The position numbers and the translations under genes are program-made. From the NCBI RefSeq assembly GCF_035989285.1, contig NZ_CP108513.1, forward strand, positions 7,812,001 to 7,876,000: a stretch of 64,000 nt of DNA, written 5' to 3'. Numbering within the stretch: the first letter of the stretch is position 1; every line of letters starts with the position of its first letter. Shown piece by piece: positions 1-8,036 of the stretch. Origin of the DNA: Streptomyces sp. NBC_01235. Lineage in GTDB: Bacteria; Actinomycetota; Actinomycetes; Streptomycetales; Streptomycetaceae. The notes below the pieces were generated by a model. That model worked only from the letters and a program-made list of their open reading frames with translations, was not told the DNA's origin and searched no databases.

Positions 1-408
1 CGGGGCCGCGAGATCGAGTGCGGCGTCCTGGAGTTCGAGGACGGCCCCCGCGCCTCCGTCCCGGCCGAGATCCCGCCGCCGGACGCGCACGCGTACTACG
101 ACTTCGACGCCAAGTACATCGACTCGACCCCGGGGATCGTCCCGGCGCCGCTGACGGACGAGGAGACCGCCGAGGTCCGCAGGCTCGCGGTGGACGCCTT
201 CGAGGCGGCGTCCTGCGAGGGCCTGGTGCGCGCGGACTTCTTCCTCACGGAGGACGGCGAGTTCGTCATCAACGAGATCAACACGATGCCCGGCTTCACC
301 CCGATCTCGATGTACCCCCAGATGTGGCAGGCGACCGGGATCGCCTACCCCGAGCTGGTGGACCGCCTGGTGCAGGCGGCGCTGCGCAGGTCCACGGGAC
401 TGCGTTGA
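1..408 (+). CDS. ddl: D-alanine--D-alanine ligase, C-terminal part (5' end outside window)
   Basis: This enzyme joins two D-alanines with ATP to make the dipeptide for peptidoglycan precursors in the cytoplasm. The frame is open from base 1, so only about 135 C-terminal residues are visible. They hold the ATP-grasp metal and substrate signature: VRADFFLTEDGEFVINEINTM, in which the acidic and Asn residues (E..N.IN) bind Mg and the next stretch PGFTPISMYP closes the active site. The TGA stop is followed by a strong hairpin. The family is clear; whether it is the housekeeping or a resistance-type (D-Ala-D-Lac) ligase cannot be judged without the N-terminal omega loop. Confidence 0.93.
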   Translation, partial: RGREIECGVLEFEDGPRASVPAEIPPPDAHAYYDFDAKYIDSTPGIVPAPLTDEETAEVRRLAVDAFEAASCEGLVRADFFLTEDGEFVINEINTMPGFTPISMYPQMWQATGIAYPELVDRLVQAALRRSTGLR

Positions 409-431
409 TCCTGGGCTGATCCGGAGTCGGT

Positions 432-914
432 CTAGTCGGCGATCCCCTCGGGGATCGCCTTCTTGACGGCGGAGGCGACGTCGACGAGTGGCGCCATGCC
501 GTCTCCCGTGCGGTCCTTGGGGATCGTCACCTCGACGTACGCCCTGCGCAGGGTGGTGGTGAACCGGAACGACCCGCCGTCCTGCTTCTCCAGCAGCCAC
601 CCCACCCCGTTCACGTCGACCCCGTCGGCCTCCGGGTCGAGCATCTTCTCGGGCTGGTCGACACCGCAGCGCAGTATGATCGCCGGGTTCCCCCAGCCCG
701 CGGTCAGCGCGGACGCGGGCGAGGGATCCCGGCGGCCGAGGTCGTCCACGGAGGACGGCAGCGCCTTGTCCAGGTTCCGGCACAGCTTGGTGACCGTTGC
801 CGACGGGCTGGGAACCGCCGCCGACGTGTCACCGTCTGCTGAGGAGCAGCCCGCCGCAGCGAGCAGCAGGGCGAGCGAGGGCAGGCCGATGGGCCGGTGA
901 CGGAAAAGGTTCAC
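432..914 (-). CDS. DUF3515 family putative lipoprotein
   Basis: A 160-residue secreted protein of unknown function. The N-terminus has a basic start (MNLFRHRP), a hydrophobic core and a lipobox-like LAAAGC, so Cys23 would be lipidated and the protein held on the outer face of the membrane. The mature part, with two further Cys residues and the ending VKKAIPEGIAD, fits the actinobacterial DUF3515 family that is usually found next to ddl and thiL. The start is a GTG at 914-912 with no convincing ribosome binding site. It converges on ddl, its stop lying 24 bases from the ddl stop. Confidence 0.8.
   Translation of the reverse strand: MNLFRHRPIGLPSLALLLAAAGCSSADGDTSAAVPSPSATVTKLCRNLDKALPSSVDDLGRRDPSPASALTAGWGNPAIILRCGVDQPEKMLDPEADGVDVNGVGWLLEKQDGGSFRFTTTLRRAYVEVTIPKDRTGDGMAPLVDVASAVKKAIPEGIAD
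438..459 (+). terminator. Hairpin terminator after ddl, inside the 3' end of the convergent DUF3515 gene
   Basis: Ten-base arms GGCGATCCCC and GGGGATCGCC separated by two bases, followed on the + strand by TTCTTG. It sits 30 bases after the ddl stop. The same bases encode the last residues of the convergent lipoprotein gene, so one hairpin may serve both directions. Confidence 0.6.
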
Positions 915-934
915 CGGCCAAGGTTAGACGGGGG

Positions 935-1168
935 CTACAGATGCACGACCGGGCAGGTCAGGGTACGGGTGATCCCGTCCACCTGCTGGACCTTGGCGAC
1001 CACCATGCGGCCGAGGTCGTCGACCGTGTCGGCCTGGGCCCGCACGATCACGTCGTACGGTCCCGTCACGTCCTCGGCCTGGACGATGCCAGGAATCTTG
1101 CTGATCTCCTCGGCGACGGTCGACGCTTTGCCGACCTCCGTCTGGATCAGGATGTACGCCTGTACCAC
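935..1168 (-). CDS. Lrp/AsnC-type ligand-binding (RAM) domain protein, stand-alone
   Basis: A 77-residue protein made only of the RAM domain (beta-alpha-beta-beta-alpha-beta) that in Lrp/AsnC regulators binds amino acids and builds the oligomer; the helix-turn-helix half is absent. Key stretches are VQAYILIQTEVGKA at the start and GPYDVIVRAQADTVDDLG in the middle. I chose the GTG at 1168 because GGAGG lies five bases upstream. A longer reading frame runs upstream to 1375, but that part is Cys/Pro/Arg-rich and not domain-like. It faces away from thiL, and the 206 bases between would hold both promoters. What it senses is unknown. Confidence 0.8.
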   Translation of the reverse strand: MVQAYILIQTEVGKASTVAEEISKIPGIVQAEDVTGPYDVIVRAQADTVDDLGRMVVAKVQQVDGITRTLTCPVVHL

Positions 1169-1374
1169 GGAACCTCCAGGGCGGCCACGAGGATCATGTG
1201 GGGAAAAGGAACGCCACGGTATCGCGTCGCCGCTCGCCGCGGGGAGACCTGCGCGGACCACGGCTCGCGCGCCGAGGTGCGGGCACGGCAGAAGTTGACG
1301 GCTCTCTCGACCGTATCGAGGACACTGGTTACGCGCGACCGGGCACGGACAGGTACAGAAGGGGCCAAAGGGCA

Positions 1375-2340
1375 ATGAAGGGCACTGTTGGTGAGCTCGG
1401 CGAGTTCGGGCTCATCAGGGAGCTCACCTCCCGTCTCACCACCACCCCCGCGGTCCGGGTCGGCCCCGGCGACGACGCCGCGGTGGTCGCCGCGCCCGAC
1501 CGCAGGGTCGTGGCCAGCACCGACATCCTGCTGGAGGGCCGGCACTTCCGCCGGGACTGGTCCACGGCCTACGACGTCGGCCGCAAGGCCGCCGCACAGA
1601 ACCTCGCCGACATCGCCGCCATGGGCGCGGTGCCGACGGCCCTGCTGCTCGGCCTCGTGGTGCCCGCCGAGCTGCCGGTCACCTGGCCGTCCGAGATGAT
1701 GGACGGGCTGCGCGACGAGTGCCAGGTCGCCGGCGCCTCCGTGGTCGGCGGCGACGTCGTACGGGGCGACACGATCATGGTGTCGATCACCGCGCTCGGC
1801 GACCTGCGCAACCAGGAGCCGGTCACCCGGGGTGGCGCCCAGCCCGGCGACCTCGTCGCGGTGACCGGCTGGCTGGGCTGGTCCGCCGCCGGGTACGCGG
1901 TCCTCTCCCGCGGCTTCCGCTCACCCCGCGCCTTCGTCGAGGCCCACCGACGCCCCGAGCCGCCGTACCACGCGGGTCCGGCAGCGGCCTCGCTCGGCGC
2001 GACAGCGATGTGCGACGTCAGCGACGGGCTGATCGCCGACCTCGGGCACATCGCCGAGGCCAGCAAGGTCCGCATCGACATCCGCTCCGGCGCCATCGAC
2101 ATCCCGACGCAGATGAACGACATCGGGCAGGCCGTCGGCGTCGACCCCATCCAGTGGGTGCTCACCGGGGGAGAGGACCACGCGATCGTGGCGACGTTCC
2201 CGCCGGACGTGAAGCTGCCCGCCCGCTGGAAGGTGATCGGCGAGGTCCTCAACCCGTCCGCGCTGCCCCAGGTGACGGTCGACGGGGCGCCCTGGACCAG
2301 CAAGGGCGGCTGGGACCACTTCGGGGACATGGAGTCGTGA
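1375..2340 (+). CDS. thiL: Thiamine-monophosphate kinase
   Basis: ThiL phosphorylates thiamine phosphate to thiamine pyrophosphate, the last step of cofactor synthesis. The 321-residue protein has the AIR-synthase/ThiL-fold marks: ELGEFGLI near the start, [10 protein letters not shown] (Mg-ATP aspartates, about residues 28-37), the [11 protein letters not shown] strand, [15 protein letters not shown] and the C-terminal [13 protein letters not shown] and TGGEDH motifs. The ATG at 1375 is chosen because homologues begin at [13 protein letters not shown]; earlier in-frame codons add a non-homologous basic leader. Its TGA overlaps the thiD GTG (GTGA), so the two are translationally coupled. No THI-box riboswitch is apparent upstream. 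Confidence 0.95.
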   Translation: MKGTVGELGEFGLIRELTSRLTTTPAVRVGPGDDAAVVAAPDRRVVASTDILLEGRHFRRDWSTAYDVGRKAAAQNLADIAAMGAVPTALLLGLVVPAELPVTWPSEMMDGLRDECQVAGASVVGGDVVRGDTIMVSITALGDLRNQEPVTRGGAQPGDLVAVTGWLGWSAAGYAVLSRGFRSPRAFVEAHRRPEPPYHAGPAAASLGATAMCDVSDGLIADLGHIAEASKVRIDIRSGAIDIPTQMNDIGQAVGVDPIQWVLTGGEDHAIVATFPPDVKLPARWKVIGEVLNPSALPQVTVDGAPWTSKGGWDHFGDMES

Positions 2341-3158
2341 GCGCTTTTGGGGCGCCTCCCCGTGTACTGACCGTCGCCGGTTCCGACTCCGGCGGCGGGG
2401 CCGGGATCCAGGCCGACCTGAAGACGATGCTCGCGCTCGGGGTGCACGGCATGAGCGTGCTCACGGCGGTCACGGCGCAGAACTCCCTCGGTGTGCAGGG
2501 GGCTTGGGAGCTGCCGGTGGAGGCGGTGCGGGCCCAGTACCGCAGCGTCGTCGACGACATCGGCGTCCAGGCCGTGAAGACGGGCATGCTCGCCTCCGCC
2601 GAACTCGTCGAGGCCGTCGCCGAGTTGATCTCGGGCACCGACGCTCCCGTCGTCGTCGACCCGGTCGGTGTCTCCAAGCACGGTGACCCGCTGCTAGCGG
2701 CCTGCGCGCTGGACTCCGTGCGGACGAAGCTGCTGCCCGTCGCGACCGTCGCCACCCCGAACCTCGACGAGGTGGCCCAACTCGCGGGCTTGCGGGTCGA
2801 GTCGGAGGAGCAGCTGCGGGACGCGGCGGCCGCCGTGCTGGCATACGGGCCCCGGTGGGTGCTGGTCAAGGGCGGCCATCTCCCCGGTGACGCCGTGGAC
2901 TTGCTGACGGACGGCGCCGAGGAGCACTGGCTGCGGGCGCCGAGGTACGACAACCGGCACACACACGGCACGGGCTGCACCCTCGCGTCCGCGATCGCGT
3001 CGCAGCTGGCGAAGGGGCAGTCCGTGCCGGAGGCCGTGACGGAGGCCAAGCGTTACGTCACCGGGGCGATCGCCGCCGGGTTCGCACTCGGCGCGGGCAT
3101 CGGCCCCGTGGACCACGGCTGGGACCTCAGGCCTGGACGGGATACGCGCGGAGCTTGA
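2337..3158 (+). CDS. thiD: Hydroxymethylpyrimidine / phosphomethylpyrimidine kinase
   Basis: ThiD phosphorylates HMP and then HMP-phosphate to give the pyrimidine half of thiamine. The 273-residue protein is a ribokinase-fold enzyme: [21 protein letters not shown] at the N-terminus, [24 protein letters not shown] and the anion-hole and catalytic motif [15 protein letters not shown] near residue 205. It starts at a GTG that overlaps the thiL stop by four bases. Its last 32 bases overlap the 3' end of the opposing monooxygenase gene, so transcription of the two genes collides and no separate terminator fits between them. Confidence 0.95.
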   Translation: MSAFGAPPRVLTVAGSDSGGGAGIQADLKTMLALGVHGMSVLTAVTAQNSLGVQGAWELPVEAVRAQYRSVVDDIGVQAVKTGMLASAELVEAVAELISGTDAPVVVDPVGVSKHGDPLLAACALDSVRTKLLPVATVATPNLDEVAQLAGLRVESEEQLRDAAAAVLAYGPRWVLVKGGHLPGDAVDLLTDGAEEHWLRAPRYDNRHTHGTGCTLASAIASQLAKGQSVPEAVTEAKRYVTGAIAAGFALGAGIGPVDHGWDLRPGRDTRGA

Positions 3159-4338
3159 TGTCGGTGGCCGCCTTCTCGGTGAGCCGCTTGAAGAAGCCGG
3201 CCATCAGGCGTGAGCTGAGCAGCCGGTACATCCGGTCCCGGCTGCGGATGCGCCGCTCGGTCGGCGGGGCGAAGAACGGGCCCGCGTTGCCGGAGGTCTT
3301 CTGGCAGCCCTTGGCGAAGGACCGGATCCGGGTCTCGTACTCGGCGAACGCGGTCCGGTGCTCGCCGCCCGCCAGCGCCAGCTCACCGGCGAGGACGTAC
3401 GCGCCGACGACGGCCACGCCCGTCCCCATACCGCCCATGGTCGCGCCGTACCCGGCGTCCCCGAGCAGGGCCACGCGCCCGTTGGTGAGACGGTCGACGT
3501 GGATCTGGGCGATCGCGTCGAAGTACAGGTCGTCGGTCTCTTCGAGGGCCTTGAGGACGCTCGCCGTCTCCCAGCCCATCCCCGCGAACCGCTCGGCGAG
3601 GATCCGTTTCTGCGCGGCCACGTCCCGGCGGTCGTACGACAGCCGCTCGGACCGGAAGACCAGCAGCGCGCCCGCGCGGTCGGGATCGCCGTCGTAGTTG
3701 TTGATGCCGACGGCGCGGCCGGGTTCGCAGTAGAAGCGTCCGGTGCGCTCCAGGCCCAGGGTGTTGGGCATCGCGAAGCCGGCCACGTAGTGGTCGAAGA
3801 AGCGCAGGTAGCGGGACTCGTCGCCGAAGACCAGCCGGCGGGTGTTCGAGTGCAGCCCGTCGGCGCCGACGACGAGGTCGAAGTGACGCGGCGCGCCCCT
3901 GTCGAAGGTGACGTCGACACCGTCGGAGGTCTCCGTGAGCGTGGCGATCGAGTCGTCGAAGACGTACTCGACGCTGTCCTTCGTGTGCTCGTACATGATC
4001 TGCGCGAGGTCGCCGCGGAAGATCTCCACGTCGCCGCTCATCATCTCGGCCGGCAGGTCCACGCGCGGGCTGCCGTCGGCGCCGACGACGGTCTGCGGGC
4101 CCATGTGGGTCTGGCGGGCGTGGATCTCGTCCCAGATGCCCATGGAGGTGAGGACCTCACGGTGGACATGGCCCCGGAAGTCGACCGCGAAGCCGCCCCC
4201 GCGCAGCTCGGGAGCCTTCTCGACGACGGTGACGCGGGCGCCGTACCGGACGAGGTTCAGCGCGAGCGCGGGGCCGGCGACGCTGGCGCCGGAGATGAGG
4301 ACGTTCAGGTGGCTGAGGCTGCTCTGTGTCTTCGTCAT
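3127..4338 (-). CDS. FAD-dependent aromatic-type monooxygenase
   Basis: A 403-residue flavoprotein of the p-hydroxybenzoate hydroxylase class, which uses NAD(P)H and O2 to hydroxylate a small substrate in the cytosol. An N-terminal Rossmann motif ([17 protein letters not shown]) ends in an acidic residue ([11 protein letters not shown]), the DG motif reads [13 protein letters not shown], and the FAD-ribityl GD motif reads [20 protein letters not shown]. It starts 35 bases after the stop of the AfsR-like regulator on the same strand, suggesting co-transcription and regulated expression. The 3' end overlaps thiD by 32 bases. The substrate is unknown; a drug-inactivating or catabolic role is possible. 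Confidence 0.85.
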   Translation of the reverse strand: MTKTQSSLSHLNVLISGASVAGPALALNLVRYGARVTVVEKAPELRGGGFAVDFRGHVHREVLTSMGIWDEIHARQTHMGPQTVVGADGSPRVDLPAEMMSGDVEIFRGDLAQIMYEHTKDSVEYVFDDSIATLTETSDGVDVTFDRGAPRHFDLVVGADGLHSNTRRLVFGDESRYLRFFDHYVAGFAMPNTLGLERTGRFYCEPGRAVGINNYDGDPDRAGALLVFRSERLSYDRRDVAAQKRILAERFAGMGWETASVLKALEETDDLYFDAIAQIHVDRLTNGRVALLGDAGYGATMGGMGTGVAVVGAYVLAGELALAGGEHRTAFAEYETRIRSFAKGCQKTSGNAGPFFAPPTERRIRSRDRMYRLLSSRLMAGFFKRLTEKAATDIKLRAYPVQA

Positions 4339-4373
4339 GGGGACGAGCTTCGGGGCGGCCGCTGACCGTCCTC

Positions 4374-7300
4374 CTACCGTTCGCTGACCGCCGCTGACCG
4401 CACGCCGCGGCCCCGCTCGAACGCCTTGTCGTACGCCTCGGGCGACAGCTTCGTACGGACGTCCCGCTCGACGCGTACGACATCGGGGTCCCCGCGGGTC
4501 TCGGCGCCCCGCAGGCCCGCCGCCGCGCCCAGCAGCTCGGCCGCCCGCCCAGGCCGCTCGGCGACCCCCGCCAGGGCCTCGGTGAGCGTGGCGAGAACCT
4601 CGGCGCCGGGCGGCTCGTCGGCGACGGCACGGGCCTGCGCGAACCAGTCCCGGGCCTGCTCGACGTCACCCTCCGCGGCGGCCGTCCGGCCCAGCCCGAC
4701 GAGGATGAGGGCGGTCTCGCCGAGGCTGAACCAGTTCGCCGAGCACAGCTCCAGGGCGCTTTCGTAGTGCACGCGCGCGTGGGCGCTGTCCCCGGTCAGC
4801 CGGGCCGTGTCCCCGAGCCCGCGCCAGGCGGCCGCCACCTTGTCGGGGACGCCCGCCGTGCGCGCGAGCGCCGCGGAGCGCGTGAAGTGTGCGGCGGCCT
4901 CCTCGGCGTCGCCCCGGTGCAGCAGTACGAACCCGCGCGAGCGCAGCAGGTCGGCGGTCTCCTCCGGGGCCTGGAGCTCCCGCACGTAGGTCAGGCCCTC
5001 GTCGAGGAGTTCCAGGGCGCGCGCGTACTCCCCGCGCCGGTTCGCGAACCCGCCCAGCGGATCGAGGCAGTTGGCCATGCCCCAGCGGTCGCCCGTCTCC
5101 CGGAAGCCGGCCAGGGAGCGGGCGAAGGCGGCCTCGGAGGCGGGCGCGTCGCCCGAGAACTGGTGCTGGTAGGCGACCCCCAGATCGAGCAGCGCGTGCC
5201 GCCAGGCCCCCTCACCCATCTGCACGCGCACGTGGTCGTTGAGGCCCGTCGCCACCGGGCCGCCGGTCAGCGACCACAGCACCATCGTGAACGGCAGCCG
5301 CAGCGGCCCCGCCAGCGACTCCATGAGCGCCGCCACGCGCGCGACGCGGCCGGCCTCGGTGGGGTCGTCGCCGCGCCCGGTGACGGTGTTCATCAGGCAC
5401 AGCGCGTAGTCCTCGGCCAGCCCCTCGGGCGGCTCGTCTCCCACGGCCGTCAGCAGCGCGCGGGCCTGCGGAAGCTGCTCGCCGTGCAGCCCGCGCAACC
5501 GCCGGAACCAGGTCAGCGCCGCCATGAGCCGCAGCGCCGCGCCGGGATCGGTGGCGGTCAGACGGGTTACGGCCGCGTCCAGGTTGTCGTGCTCGGCGTC
5601 CAGCCGGGCCAGCCACGGCAACTGGTCCCGGCCGCGCAGATACGGCTCGGCGCGCTCGGCCAGCCGTAGGAAGTACCCGGCGTGCGCGTCCCGCAGGCCC
5701 GCCTCGCCCGTGCGCCGCTCGGCGGCGAACGCGCGGATCGTCTCCAGCATGCGGTACCGGCCCTCGGTCACCTCCAGGAAGGACTTCTCCACCAGCGAGG
5801 CCAGCAGGTCCTCCGGGTACGGCAGGGCGCACACCGCCTCCACCGCGTCGAGCGTGGCACCCCCGGAGAACGCGGTGAAGCGTCGGGCCAGCTCCCGCTC
5901 CTCCTCGTCCAGCAGGTCCCAGCTCCATTCCACGACCGCGCGCAGGGTGCGGTGCCGGGGCGCCTTGGAACGGTCGCCGCGGGACAGGAGGCGGAACCGG
6001 TCGTCGAGCCGGTCGGCCAGCTCGTCCGGGGTGAGGGTGCGCAGCCGGGCCGCCGCCAGTTCGATCGCCAGCGGCAGCCCGTCGAGGGCGGCGCAGATGT
6101 CGGGCACACGCGCGTGGCCCTCGAAATCGGGCCGCACGGCACGCGCGCGGTCCAGGAACAGCCGCACCGCGGGATCCGGCGGCAGCGGCGGCACGGGCAC
6201 GAGGACCTCGCCGGTGATCCCGAGGGACTCCCGGCTGGTCGCCAGCACCCGCACCCCCGGGCAGGAGGCGAGGAGCAGTGCGGACAGCCGGGCCGCGTCA
6301 TCGACCAGATGCTCGCAGTTGTCGAGGACGAGGAGCAGCTCCCGGTCCTCCAACGCGGCCAACAGACGGTCCGTGCCGTCCCCGGCGGGCGTACGGAATC
6401 CTTCACGCACCCCGAGCGCCGTGAGAACGGCGTACGGGATCCGCGCCCCGTCGACGAGCGGCGCCAGCTCCACGAAGCACACGTCCTCACGTGCGGTTGA
6501 GGGGGAGGGTGAGGGGGAGAGGGTTGCGTCGGCACGCGCGCGTGCCGTCTCGATCGCCAGCCGGGTCTTGCCGGCCCCGCCCGGTCCGGTGAGGGTGACG
6601 AGCCGGGCCTCGGACAGGGCGTCGGCGATCCGGGCGAGCTCGGTCTCCCGGCCGATGAAGCGGGTGAGCTGGACGGGCACGGAGGGCCGCCCGGGTGCGC
6701 CGCCCCGGAGGAGCTCCAGGTGGAGCGCGGCCAGCTCGGGCGACGGATCGGCGCCCAGCTCGTCGGCGAGGGTGCGCCGGGCCTCCTCGAACGCCGTGAG
6801 CGCTTCGGCGGGCCGGCCGCCCGCGTGCAGGGCCCGCATCAGCTGCCCGTAGAGCCGCTCGCTCAGCGGGTGCGCGGCCAGCAGCCCCCGCAGCTCGGGC
6901 ACCAGCTCGGGCCCGCCGCCGAGCCCGAGATCAGCCTCCACGCGGTCCTGCGTTGCAGCCAGCCGCAGTTCGTCGAGCCGGGTCCGCTCGGCGTGCGCGT
7001 CGGGGAGGTCCGGCAGCGCCGGGCCGTGCCAGAGGGCGAGGGCCTCGCGCAGCAGGCCGGCCGCCCGGGTGTGGTCCCCGGCGGCGAGCGCGGCCCGGCC
7101 CTGCGCGGTCAGATGCTCGAACCGGTGGACGTCGACGGCGTCGGGCGGGACGGCGAGGCGGTAACCGGTGGGGGTGGCCTCGATCTCCGCGTGCGGGGCC
7201 AGTCGGCGGCGCAGCCGGGAGACCTGGGACTGAAGGGCGTTGCCCGCTCCGGCGGGCGGCTCGGCACCGTACAGGCCGTCGGTCAGGCGCTCCACGGAGA

Positions 7301-7421
7301 CGCCGTGGCCCACGTCGAGCAGCAGGAGGGTGAGCAGGGCGCGGGGGCGGGGACCGCCGGCGTCGAGAGGCGTGCCGTCGTCGGTGCGGAGGTCCAGGGG
7401 GCCCAGGATGCCGTAGCGCAT
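4374..7421 (-). CDS. AfsR/SARP-family transcriptional regulator with NB-ARC-type ATPase and TPR regions
   Basis: A 1015-residue multidomain activator. Residues about 1-90 form an OmpR-like winged helix (ILGPLDLRTDDG, RALLTLLLLD), followed by the BTAD domain to about 250. Then comes a STAND/NB-ARC ATPase with the P-loop GPGGAGKTRLAIE, Walker B LLLVLDNCEHL and the ATSRESL sensor, and finally a long TPR-like region (LHRGDAEEAAAHFTRSAALARTAG). This is the architecture of AfsR-type regulators. The ATG at 7421 is chosen because the SARP winged helix begins there and GGGG precedes it; the frame extends 39 codons upstream but through a tandem repeat. The monooxygenase gene follows 35 bases downstream and is the likely target or partner. 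Confidence 0.87.
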   Translation of the reverse strand: MRYGILGPLDLRTDDGTPLDAGGPRPRALLTLLLLDVGHGVSVERLTDGLYGAEPPAGAGNALQSQVSRLRRRLAPHAEIEATPTGYRLAVPPDAVDVHRFEHLTAQGRAALAAGDHTRAAGLLREALALWHGPALPDLPDAHAERTRLDELRLAATQDRVEADLGLGGGPELVPELRGLLAAHPLSERLYGQLMRALHAGGRPAEALTAFEEARRTLADELGADPSPELAALHLELLRGGAPGRPSVPVQLTRFIGRETELARIADALSEARLVTLTGPGGAGKTRLAIETARARADATLSPSPSPSTAREDVCFVELAPLVDGARIPYAVLTALGVREGFRTPAGDGTDRLLAALEDRELLLVLDNCEHLVDDAARLSALLLASCPGVRVLATSRESLGITGEVLVPVPPLPPDPAVRLFLDRARAVRPDFEGHARVPDICAALDGLPLAIELAAARLRTLTPDELADRLDDRFRLLSRGDRSKAPRHRTLRAVVEWSWDLLDEEERELARRFTAFSGGATLDAVEAVCALPYPEDLLASLVEKSFLEVTEGRYRMLETIRAFAAERRTGEAGLRDAHAGYFLRLAERAEPYLRGRDQLPWLARLDAEHDNLDAAVTRLTATDPGAALRLMAALTWFRRLRGLHGEQLPQARALLTAVGDEPPEGLAEDYALCLMNTVTGRGDDPTEAGRVARVAALMESLAGPLRLPFTMVLWSLTGGPVATGLNDHVRVQMGEGAWRHALLDLGVAYQHQFSGDAPASEAAFARSLAGFRETGDRWGMANCLDPLGGFANRRGEYARALELLDEGLTYVRELQAPEETADLLRSRGFVLLHRGDAEEAAAHFTRSAALARTAGVPDKVAAAWRGLGDTARLTGDSAHARVHYESALELCSANWFSLGETALILVGLGRTAAAEGDVEQARDWFAQARAVADEPPGAEVLATLTEALAGVAERPGRAAELLGAAAGLRGAETRGDPDVVRVERDVRTKLSPEAYDKAFERGRGVRSAAVSER

Positions 7422-7458
7422 TCCCCGGAGTCTGGCAGGTGCGGGGATCTTGGGCACG

Positions 7459-7524
7459 GAAAGCAGTCGCCACAGCAGAAGGTGGGCACAGCAGAAAGTT
7501 GCACACCAGAAGGTGGGCACAGCA
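7459..7524 (-). repeat. Four-unit tandem repeat upstream of the AfsR-like gene
   Basis: Read on the minus strand, units related to TGCTGTGCCCACCTTC follow each other: 7524-7509, 7508-7494 (TGGTGTGCAACTTTC), 7493-7478 (identical to the first) and a degenerate copy 7477-7459. Units one and three are 31 bases apart. The block lies 38-103 bases before the regulator's ATG, where promoter elements would be, and could be a binding array for the regulator itself. Confidence 0.6.
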
Positions 7525-7528
7525 AGAA

Positions 7529-7553
7529 GCCGGTCCACACGAGGTGGACCGGC
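7529..7553 (-). terminator. Terminator downstream of rpmB
   Basis: Perfect ten-base stem GCCGGTCCAC / GTGGACCGGC with a five-base loop. On the minus strand it is followed by TTCTTG. It lies 42 bases after the rpmB stop and just before the repeat block of the next gene, so it isolates rpmB from the AfsR-like gene. Confidence 0.8.
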
Positions 7554-7595
7554 TCGATGCAGCGAACCAGCAGTGGCCGCGCGCTTAGCTGTGCG

Positions 7596-7781
7596 TCAGC
7601 GCGAGACCTTGCCGGCCTTGATGCACGAGGTGCAAGCGTTCACGCGCTTCGGCGTCCCGCCGACCACGGTACGGACGCGCTGGATGTTCGGGTTCCAGCG
7701 ACGGGACGTACGGCGGTGCGAGTGCGAGATGTTGTTGCCGAAGCCCGGCCCCTTGCCGCAGACGTCGCAGTTGGCAGCCAC
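7596..7781 (-). CDS. rpmB: 50S ribosomal protein L28 (zinc-binding, C+ form)
   Basis: A 61-residue basic protein of the large ribosomal subunit. It has two CxxC pairs, Cys5/Cys8 and Cys50/Cys53, so this is the zinc-containing paralogue rather than the cysteine-free form that Streptomyces makes under zinc limitation. The sequence [18 protein letters not shown] is typical of L28. The start is a GTG at 7781 with GGAG upstream. It is transcribed away from the YloV-like gene; the 255 bases between them hold both promoters. A strong terminator follows. Confidence 0.95.
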   Translation of the reverse strand: MAANCDVCGKGPGFGNNISHSHRRTSRRWNPNIQRVRTVVGGTPKRVNACTSCIKAGKVSR

Positions 7782-8036
7782 GGGTCACTCCAAAGACTTC
7801 AGATGCACTTACGGTTGACCCCGGCATGCCGGGATCAGGATCGTAGGATCTGAGTGGCGGTGCCAGGGGGAAAGCCCGATGTGGATCGGGCAACCGGAGC
7901 AGCATACAACGACTGCGCCAGTGCAACGAAACTACCATGGCTGCTCAGGGCCCTGGACCCGGTCCCACCTCACCTGTTTCCGGTGGACAGCGGTCCGGGG
8001 TCTACGCTGCGTCCAGTCCAGCTCAAGGAGGCGCAG

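Noticed and set aside
421..436. DasR-like site GGTCTAG after ddl
   Set aside because: Too few matches to the 16-base consensus, and it lies between converging gene ends rather than at a promoter.
935..1375. Longer start (146 residues) for the Lrp-type protein
   Set aside because: The added N-terminus is Cys/Pro/Arg-rich with no helix-turn-helix, and the GTG at 1168 has a good ribosome binding site.
6720..7853. Plus-strand frame opposite the AfsR-like gene, running over the rpmB region
   Set aside because: Composition is that of an antisense shadow, and it crosses a terminator and two genes.
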